Below are positions 57,792 to 64,000 of a stretch of DNA of 64,000 bases, piece by piece. Origin of the DNA: Rhodobacteraceae bacterium D3-12 (GTDB lineage: Bacteria; Pseudomonadota; Alphaproteobacteria; Rhodobacterales; Rhodobacteraceae); contig CP104793.1 of assembly GCA_025916135.1 (NCBI GenBank), positions 2,046,001 to 2,110,000 of the forward strand. The letters run 5' to 3'. The number at the start of each line of letters is the position of its first letter. The first letter of the stretch is position 1. The notes beneath the pieces were generated by a model. That model was not told where the DNA came from. It made no database searches and saw only the letters and a list, made by a program, of their open reading frames with translations. A program made the position numbers and the translations under genes.

Positions 57792-58772
57792 TCAGCTCCC
57801 GCTTTTCAAAGCAGCAGTGATCTTGCCGATCAACGGATCTTTCGCGACCCAGCTGTCCACCACAGACGCGGTTTTCGCCTTCATCGCTTCAAGGTCCGAC
57901 AGGTTGGTGATGGTCACACCATTTTCCTTGAGGAACGCAATCGTGCCCGCGTCCTGCTCGGCAATCACCTTATACGCCTCAGCCGTGGTTTCCTTACCGG
58001 CCGCTTCAATCGCCGCCTTCTGCTCATCGCTAAGCTTGTTCCACGTCGCGCCGGAAATCATGATCGCACCGGGCCAGAAATAATGCCCGGTCAAGGTCAC
58101 GTTCTTGGCCGCATCATAAAGGCTTTCGGCGCGGATCGACGAGACGTTGATCTCAACCGCGTCAATCGTCCCGGTTTCCAATGCCGAATAAATCTCGCCA
58201 TACGCCATCCCGATCGGGTTCACGCCCATCGCTTCCCATACGGCCTTGTGCAGCGGGATCGGCACGATCCGCGTTTTAAGCCCGGCAAAATCCTCAAGAC
58301 TTGCCACCGCATCGCCCTTGGCAAGGAAATGCCGCTGACCGGCCTCGATAAACCCGACGCCTTTGATCGACTTCGCGTCCAGCGTTCCCAGCAACTCATC
58401 CCCAAGCTCCGAGGTCAAAACCCCTGAAAGCTGCTCATAGCTTCCTGCCGTGAACGGCAGTTGCAGCGCATCAAACCCGCTCAGGTTCAACACCAGCGGC
58501 AACGTCGCCGTCGACACCAAAGCCCCTTCGATCAACCCGATCTGCAAGCCTTCCAGCAGTTGCTTGTCATCGCCAAGCTGGCGGTCGCCGAACACTTCAA
58601 TCTTGACCGAACCGTCGGTTTTCTCGGCCACCTTGGCCGCAAAAATCTCAAGCCCTGAGTGGAATACGTGCTTGGACGAGGCCGCATGCCCCATCTTGAT
58701 GGTTACATCCTGCGCCAGCGCCCCGATGGGCAGCGCACAGGCCAATGCCGTTGCTATTAGAAAATTCTTCAT
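57792..58772 (-). CDS. TRAP transporter solute-binding protein (DctP family)
   Basis: The 326-residue periplasmic protein has a Sec signal (MKNFLIATALACALPIGALAQ) and DctP landmarks: IKMGHAASSKHVFHSGLEIFAAKVAEKTDG, VFGDRQLGDDKQLLEGLQIG, GLKTRIVPIPLHKAVWEAMGVNPIGMAYGEIYSALETGTIDAVE. The Arg in KTRIVPIPL is the usual carboxylate-binding residue, so the ligand probably bears a carboxylate. It is first in the operon. Confidence 0.93.
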   Translation of the reverse strand: MKNFLIATALACALPIGALAQDVTIKMGHAASSKHVFHSGLEIFAAKVAEKTDGSVKIEVFGDRQLGDDKQLLEGLQIGLIEGALVSTATLPLVLNLSGFDALQLPFTAGSYEQLSGVLTSELGDELLGTLDAKSIKGVGFIEAGQRHFLAKGDAVASLEDFAGLKTRIVPIPLHKAVWEAMGVNPIGMAYGEIYSALETGTIDAVEINVSSIRAESLYDAAKNVTLTGHYFWPGAIMISGATWNKLSDEQKAAIEAAGKETTAEAYKVIAEQDAGTIAFLKENGVTITNLSDLEAMKAKTASVVDSWVAKDPLIGKITAALKSGS

Positions 58773-58799
58773 AAAGGGCCTCCTCTCCCGTTGTGGTGT

Positions 58800-58818
58800 T
58801 GTTTCATTGTGCGAAACA
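58800..58818 (-). promoter_or_regulatory. Candidate IclR operator upstream of dctP
   Basis: TGTTTC-ATTGTGC-GAAACA is an inverted repeat 27 bases before the dctP ATG. A related half-site GTGAAACAC lies at about 58831. An IclR-type regulator in the same operon makes it the obvious candidate protein; the assignment is inference. Confidence 0.5.
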
Positions 58819-59042
58819 GACTATACGAGAGTGAAACACACTGCGAGTCGTGTCAACATAGGCTCTGCGAAAAATCGTCTAACTCGCCGCCAATTCACTC
58901 GCCATCGCGCGAAGAAATAATGCGGAAAGCGTTTCCAAAGCCGTCAGGAAACACACTCAAAATATTGATTTAATTGATGTATTTTACAGGCATGCCGAGG
59001 GGGACACCGCCCCCACAGCAAACCTGTTCAGAGGCGAAAACT

Positions 59043-60149
59043 TTATGCCCGCAACGCGCCCGTCTGGAACAATTGCACCCGTATTCCGCCATGCGAAATC
59101 GGCGCACTCGCCTCAAAGGGAAGCTCCATCGACTTGGCCAAGCCCGCATCCGAGGTGATAATCGCCACCCGCCAGCCCGCAAACCGCGTGCGCAAAACCT
59201 GCCCGAAACTCCCATACAGCGCGAACAGCATCTTTCGGTTGCCGATCCGCCCGCCATAGGGTGGATTGGCAATCACCAACCCCTCTGGTCCCTCTGGCGG
59301 CGTCAAATCGCTCACTGGCTGACAGGCAAAGCTGACCCAGTCGCCAACCCCTGCCCGCTCGGCGTTTTGCGTGGCATTGCGCACCGCCCCCTGATCCCGG
59401 TCATAGCCATAAAACCGCGCCCCCGGCGCCGTGCCACCCGCCCTGCGCAGCGCTGCAAACGCATCGCTATCAAACCCTGCGAATTGCTCAAACGCAAAGC
59501 CCCGCTCTCGCCCCGGCTGCATACCCGCCGCCATTTCCGCCGCTTCGATTGGAAAGGTGCCAGACCCGCACATCGGGTCCACCACAGGTTCGTGTCCTTG
59601 ATACCCGGCCATCTGCAAGAACGCCGCTGCCATGTTTTCGCGCATCGGCGCCTTGCCGACCGCCGGCTTAAACCCGCGTTTGTGCAGCGCCTCCCCACTG
59701 GTATCAACGCTCAGCGTCACAAGATTGTCGTCAATCCGCACCTTCAGAACAAGCGCCGCTTCCTTGTCGATGACCGCGCCAAATTCTTCGACCAAAGCCC
59801 GCTCGATGCGCTGCTGCGCCGCCCCCGCGTGGTAAATTTTCGAGCGTTTGCTGCTCACCTCGACCCGCAGCGGCACATCAGGGCGCAACACCGCGCCCCA
59901 ATCAAATTTGCGCGCCCGCTTATCAAGCTGCGCCAGATGAAACGCCCGAAAGGCCCCCAACCGCAGCAAAATCCGCGCGGCCCCCCGCATTTCAAGGCTT
60001 GCACGCCACAGCTCTTCCCAGCCGCCTGCAATCTCAACGCCGCCGCGCACGGCGCGCGCATCGTCAAACCCCTTCTGACGCGCTTCCTGCGCCAAAACCT
60101 CTTCCAGCCCCGGCGCGGCCACCATGAATATCTCAAATGTCTCGCTCAT
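59043..60149 (-). CDS. THUMP-type class I RNA methyltransferase (RlmL/RlmKL N-terminal-like)
   Basis: The 368-residue protein has an N-terminal THUMP region (MSETFEIFMVAAPGLEEVLAQEARQKGF...), a Rossmann methyltransferase with VDPMCGSGTFPIEAAEMAAG, and catalytic NPPYGGRIGNRK typical of N2-guanine RNA methyltransferases. It resembles the G2445-modifying half of RlmKL acting on 23S rRNA. It stands between the dctP promoter and lexA as a separate unit. Confidence 0.85.
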   Translation of the reverse strand: MSETFEIFMVAAPGLEEVLAQEARQKGFDDARAVRGGVEIAGGWEELWRASLEMRGAARILLRLGAFRAFHLAQLDKRARKFDWGAVLRPDVPLRVEVSSKRSKIYHAGAAQQRIERALVEEFGAVIDKEAALVLKVRIDDNLVTLSVDTSGEALHKRGFKPAVGKAPMRENMAAAFLQMAGYQGHEPVVDPMCGSGTFPIEAAEMAAGMQPGRERGFAFEQFAGFDSDAFAALRRAGGTAPGARFYGYDRDQGAVRNATQNAERAGVGDWVSFACQPVSDLTPPEGPEGLVIANPPYGGRIGNRKMLFALYGSFGQVLRTRFAGWRVAIITSDAGLAKSMELPFEASAPISHGGIRVQLFQTGALRA

Positions 60150-60287
60150 GGCCCGCTGATAGCGTTAAACCGCGCCCCTCGCCACGCCTAAAACGCCAAA
60201 CACCGCCACGCGCCCCTCGCGTCGCCCTGCCCGACAGCTGGTCGTGACAGCGGCCAAATCGCGCCCAACGCCATTGACACAAAACAG

Positions 60288-60302
60288 GAACATGCATAGA
60301 AC
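60288..60302 (+). promoter_or_regulatory. SOS box upstream of lexA
   Basis: GAAC-ATGCATA-GAAC is the reverse complement of GTTC-N7-GTTC, the alphaproteobacterial LexA operator. It lies 34 bases before the lexA ATG, as expected for autoregulation. Confidence 0.87.
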
Positions 60303-60336
60303 AAATGCAGATACAGGCCATATAAGGGGCGATAAA

Positions 60337-61035
60337 ATGCTGACACGCAAACAGCTGGACCTATTGGAATTCATCCACAAACGCGTCCAACGCGACGGGG
60401 TTCCCCCCTCATTTGACGAAATGAAAGAAGCGCTCGACCTGCGCTCCAAATCGGGCATTCACCGATTGATCACCGCCTTGGAAGAGCGTGGGTTTATCCG
60501 CCGCCTTGCGCATCGGGCCCGTGCAATCGAAATCGTGAAACTCCCCGAAAGCCTTGGTGGCGAACGCTCCGGATTTACCCCCCGTGTGATCAAAGGCGAC
60601 CGTCCCACCGCGCCACAACCCGCCAACGCCCTGCCGGTTGATGCGGTGGCCGCGCTGGATCTGCCGGTGATGGGCCGTATCGCGGCCGGTGTCCCGATCG
60701 AAGCAATCAGCGAAGCCTCCCACAACGTCACCGTGCCGCAATCCATGCTTTCGGGTAGTGGAGAGCATTACGCCCTCGAAGTGCGCGGCGATTCCATGAT
60801 CGAGGCCGGTATCAATGATGGCGATGTGGTGGTGATCCGCGAAACCTCAACCGCCGATAATGGCGACATCGTCGTGGCTCTGGTCGAAGATCACGAAGCC
60901 ACGCTGAAACGCTTCTTCCGCAAAGGCAACGCCATTGCCCTCGAAGCGGCAAACCCGGCCTATGAGACCCGCGTTTTCCCCGATGACAAGGTCAAGGTGC
61001 AAGGCAAGCTCGTGGGGCTGATCCGCACCTATTGA
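60337..61035 (+). CDS. lexA: SOS repressor LexA
   Basis: The 232-residue repressor has an N-terminal winged helix ([39 protein letters not shown]), the Ala-Gly cleavage site in [12 protein letters not shown], catalytic Ser in [16 protein letters not shown] and Lys in [13 protein letters not shown]. RecA-stimulated self-cleavage induces the SOS regulon. ATG 60337 is the family start; the open frame upstream includes the operator. Confidence 0.96.
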   Translation: MLTRKQLDLLEFIHKRVQRDGVPPSFDEMKEALDLRSKSGIHRLITALEERGFIRRLAHRARAIEIVKLPESLGGERSGFTPRVIKGDRPTAPQPANALPVDAVAALDLPVMGRIAAGVPIEAISEASHNVTVPQSMLSGSGEHYALEVRGDSMIEAGINDGDVVVIRETSTADNGDIVVALVEDHEATLKRFFRKGNAIALEAANPAYETRVFPDDKVKVQGKLVGLIRTY

Positions 61036-61051
61036 TCCGCGCGATCCACGT

Positions 61052-63063
61052 CTATTTCTGCCGCCTGTTCCAAAGCCGCTCGCCAGTCATCTGGCGGGCG
61101 GTTTTCATCTGCCCCTCCGCGCCATCCCCGCGCGGAGGATAAAGCGCAACCGCCCCCACCTTTCGCAGGCGATCGGGATCAAACACGCGGCACGGCAACC
61201 CCTTTGGCGCCGGCGCATTGGTCACAACAACATCGCCCGCCGCACAGGTCAGCCCGCGCGCCGCCACCTTGCCGGTGACGTGGCGAATTTTCCACCTGTC
61301 GCTCGCATCGGCCCAACGCGCCGCCGCCTGTTCCTGACTGGCCGGATCACCATCATTCTCCAGCCAGTTCATCGCGACAAACCCCGCGCCCTTGGGCTTG
61401 CTCAACGCCCGCCCCTCCGGCCCCATAATCCCGACCAAGGCACCGCCATCCGCGATCAACACCGCAGGGCGTTCGACCATCAGCCAAAGCACAAACCCCA
61501 CCGCCACCGGCCCAATCCCCAACCACCGCGCCCGCCCTTGCCACAATATCAACAGGGCAAACCCCACCGCGAGGATCGGCAGCACCGGCCAATCCGGGCT
61601 TGTCACCGTGCCGCGCGCGCCGTCGATCCCCGCCACAAACTCTGCCACCGCCAGAATCCAGCGCACCCCAAGCCCCATCACCCAAAGCGCCGCCGCCTCA
61701 AGCCCGAACGGCATCAGGCACGCCGCCAAAACCCCTGCCGGCATGACCAGAACACCCATAATCGGCACCGCCGCTAGGTTCGCGATTAACCCATAGTGGG
61801 CAAATTGATTGAAATGCGCCGCCGCCACCGGTGCGGTGGCCAAACCCGCCACAAGCGAGGAGATAACCGTCGCCACGATGGGCCGTGCCCAAACCGGCCC
61901 TTGGCCGATCTCCGCATCGCGCAATCCCCGGAACGTCACCACCAACGCCGTCGTTGCTGCAAATGACATCTGAAACCCCGGCCCCATCAGCGCCTCAGGC
62001 CACAACAGCAAAACAATCACCGCCGCCAAAGCCACAGACCGCAGCGAGATCACACGCCGATCCGCCACCACCGCCATCAGCCCGACTGCCACCATGACAA
62101 ACGCCCGCTTGGTGGCGATATTCCCCCCCGACAGCCCCAGATACCCCGCCGCCACCGCAAGGGCGAGGATCGCCGCCACCTTCTTGACCGGAACACGCAA
62201 AGCAACCGGCGGAACAAGGTTCATACCCAGCCGAAACACCGCAAACACCAATCCGGTCAGCAACCCCATGTGCAGCCCGGAAATCGCAAGCAAATGCGCA
62301 AGGTTCGTGACCCGCAAAGACCGCAATGTCTCCTGCCCTATGCCGCTGCGATCCCCTGACATGATCGCCGCGGCAAAGGCCCCGGGCTCACCCGGCAATT
62401 CGCGCTGAACTCGCGCCGACAGGCCAAGCCGCGCTTTCAGCAGGCTCGCCCCGCGTTGAGGCGGCTCAAGAACGAGCAACGGCGTGCGCGAATATCCCAC
62501 CGCCCCCAGCATCAAAAACCAGCTATGGCGTTGAAAATCAAAGCCCCCGGCTCCACCGGCCCTCCCGGCGGCGACAGATGCGCCGTCACGATCACCCGCG
62601 CCCCGGCCTCCGGCACCGCGCCCCCTGCACCATGGAGCGAAACCCGCACCCGCTCGGGCCGCTTGCGCGGCTCGACCCGCGCCAGCACCACCTCATCCAG
62701 CAATAGCCGCACTGCACCGCTGCCAGAGCGGTCAATCCCAATCACCCGCCCTTCAACCGGCCCGTAATACCGCCACCCCAACACCGGGCGCTCAACCGTA
62801 TGCGCGCGAAACGCCGCCACGCCAAACCCCACCCCGATCAGCACCACGCCCCAGATCAGCGGCGTCCAACTGCGCCGCACCAAGAGCGCGACACCGCCCA
62901 AAACAGCTATTGCGCCGCCAAGATAAGGGAACACCGCCAATTCCGGTTCGAAACTCAAGCCAAAATAAGCCCCGATCCCAACGGCCAAACACACTGGCGC
63001 CCAAGGAAACAAATGCCCCTGCTGCGCCCAAAGCGACATTTCCATTCGTGCCAAAGCGCGCAT
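61052..63063 (-). pseudogene. comEC: DNA uptake channel ComEC, with one-base frameshift
   Basis: ComEC carries single-stranded DNA across the inner membrane in transformation. The first frame ([21 protein letters not shown]...) holds membrane helices and the OB-like N-terminal region up to GGPVEPG. The second has GEPGAFAAAIMSGDRSGIG, then LLAISGLHMGLLTGLVFAVFR of the Competence domain and many helices. One G missing from the run at plus-strand 62544-62548 explains the break; adding it reads G-F-D-F-Q-R-H-S-W-F-L-M-L-G. The joined protein would have about 670 residues. It is convergent with lexA and divergent from gltX. Confidence 0.88.
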
Positions 63064-63157
63064 CCCTTGTCCTTCCCCCTCCGGGTGGATAGACAGGCGC
63101 CAAACCTATCCCGTGCATGGTTACCGAAAGATTAACGTCACCAAAGGATTGACGCTG

Positions 63158-64000
63158 ATGACCCAGCCGATTGTCACTCGCTTTGCGCCTTCGCCCACCG
63201 GATATCTGCATATCGGTGGCGCTCGAACTGCGCTTTTTAACTGGCTCTATGCCCGTGGCCGTGGCGGGAAATTCTTGCTGCGGATCGAAGACACCGACCG
63301 CGCCCGCTCCACCCCCGAAGCGACCGAAGCGATCCTCAAGGGGATGGCGTGGCTCGGTCTCGATCATGATGGCGACGTGGTAAGCCAATTCGAATGCGCC
63401 GCCCGCCATGTCGAGGTCGCCAACCAGATGCTCGCCAGCGGCCACGCCTACAAATGCTTCGCAACACAGGACGAAATTCAGGCCTTCCGCGATGCGGCCC
63501 GCGCCGAAAAGCGCTCGACCCTGTTTCAAAGCCCGTGGCGCGATGCCGATCCCGCCACCCATCCCGACGCGCCCTTCGCCATCCGCCTGAAGGCGCCGCG
63601 CGACGGGCAAACCGTTATCGCCGATCAGGTTCAGGGCGACGTGACGATCCGCAACGACCAACTCGACGACATGATCCTGCTGCGCTCTGACGGCACGCCG
63701 GTCTATATGCTTGCTGTGGTGGTTGATGACCACGACATGGGTGTCACCCATGTTATCCGCGGCGACGACCACCTCAACAATGCCGCCCGCCAGCAGCTGG
63801 TCTATCAGGCGATGGGCTGGGATGTGCCGGTCTGGGCGCATATCCCGCTTATCCACGGGCCGGATGGCAAGAAACTCTCCAAGCGCCACGGCGCACTTGG
63901 CGTCGAAGAATATCAGGCGATGGGCTATCCGGCGGCGGGTATGCGCAACTACCTCGCCCGCTTGGGCTGGAGTCATGGCGACGACGAATTCTTCACCGAC
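63158..64000 (+). CDS. gltX: Glutamyl-tRNA synthetase, C-terminus off the right edge
   Basis: The first 281 codons are in the window. Class I signatures are [22 protein letters not shown] (HIGH) and [12 protein letters not shown] (KMSKS-like). The frame stays open to base 64000. AAAGGA lies 9 bases before the ATG at 63158. Two gltX copies are common in alphaproteobacteria, so this could be the true GluRS or a Glu/Gln variant. Confidence 0.94.
   Translation, partial: MTQPIVTRFAPSPTGYLHIGGARTALFNWLYARGRGGKFLLRIEDTDRARSTPEATEAILKGMAWLGLDHDGDVVSQFECAARHVEVANQMLASGHAYKCFATQDEIQAFRDAARAEKRSTLFQSPWRDADPATHPDAPFAIRLKAPRDGQTVIADQVQGDVTIRNDQLDDMILLRSDGTPVYMLAVVVDDHDMGVTHVIRGDDHLNNAARQQLVYQAMGWDVPVWAHIPLIHGPDGKKLSKRHGALGVEEYQAMGYPAAGMRNYLARLGWSHGDDEFFTD

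Noticed and set aside
58974-60191. 405-codon plus-strand frame opposite the RNA methyltransferase
   Set aside because: Shadow of the THUMP methyltransferase; composition dominated by Arg, Pro and His.
62792-63976. 394-codon minus-strand frame across the comEC start and gltX
   Set aside because: It covers the real gltX coding strand in antisense and has no recognisable domain.

Overview
The window looks like a 64 kb stretch of chromosome from a marine alphaproteobacterium of the Rhodobacteraceae (Roseobacter group). The DNA is GC-rich. Several neighbourhoods are typical of that family: purM-purN; DUF177-rpmF-plsX-fabH-ihfA-merR followed by tRNA-Pro; scpB-scpA-nagZ-SPOR-argS; and recA close to cckA. 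Both lexA and recA carry the alphaproteobacterial SOS box GTTC-N7-GTTC. This placement is inferred from gene order and protein types, not from a database search.

Layout. 1-1.5 kb: purine synthesis (purN partial, purM), preceded by palindromic tandem repeats and a CAU tRNA. 1.9-7.2 kb: AbrB-type membrane protein, SDR dehydrogenase, a frameshifted ABC-F ATPase, an OlsB-like acyltransferase and bamE. 7.3-13.2 kb: the DUF177/rpmF/plsX/fabH lipid-ribosome operon, ihfA, a MerR-like regulator, tRNA-Pro and a long-form dCTP deaminase. 13.2-18.8 kb (minus strand): scpB, scpA, nagZ, a SPOR protein and argS. 19-25.6 kb: typA, DUF1330, alaS, MOSC and recA. 25.7-32.6 kb: sulfotransferase-like gene, cckA, RsmB-type methyltransferase, guaB and agmatinase. 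32.6-40.5 kb: a hypothetical gene, a five-hairpin cluster, a RACo-like corrinoid activator, a cupin/FAD pair, a DUF2235 hydrolase, a GT87-type membrane protein and tRNA-Gly. 40.5-43.1 kb: an inverted-repeat unit, a frameshifted sensor kinase and a metallo-beta-lactamase-fold hydrolase.

The clearest accessory region is an integrative element of about 7.2 kb (43281-50566) in the 3' end of tRNA-Asn(GUU). A 47-bp direct repeat bounds it. It encodes a tyrosine integrase with a coupled small DNA-binding protein, a serine resolvase followed by a 443-residue protein I do not recognise (possibly replication-related), and a DNA cytosine methyltransferase divergent from a putative restriction endonuclease. 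A 450-bp repeat-rich non-coding segment upstream of the resolvase may be its recombination or replication site.

50.9-58.8 kb is one minus-strand catabolic operon: TRAP transporter (DctP, DctQ, DctM), a cupin, an IclR regulator and hydantoinase/oxoprolinase subunits HyuA and HyuB. It would import a cyclic amide such as a hydantoin or oxoproline and hydrolyse it in the cytoplasm. The window ends with an rRNA methyltransferase, lexA, comEC and the start of gltX.

A caution applies throughout. Six genes (ABC-F, scpB, recA, a sensor kinase, the integrase and comEC) are each broken by an apparent one-base indel, five of them at the edge of short homopolymers. Both flanks of each break remain conserved, so most of these are probably consensus errors rather than real pseudogenes.
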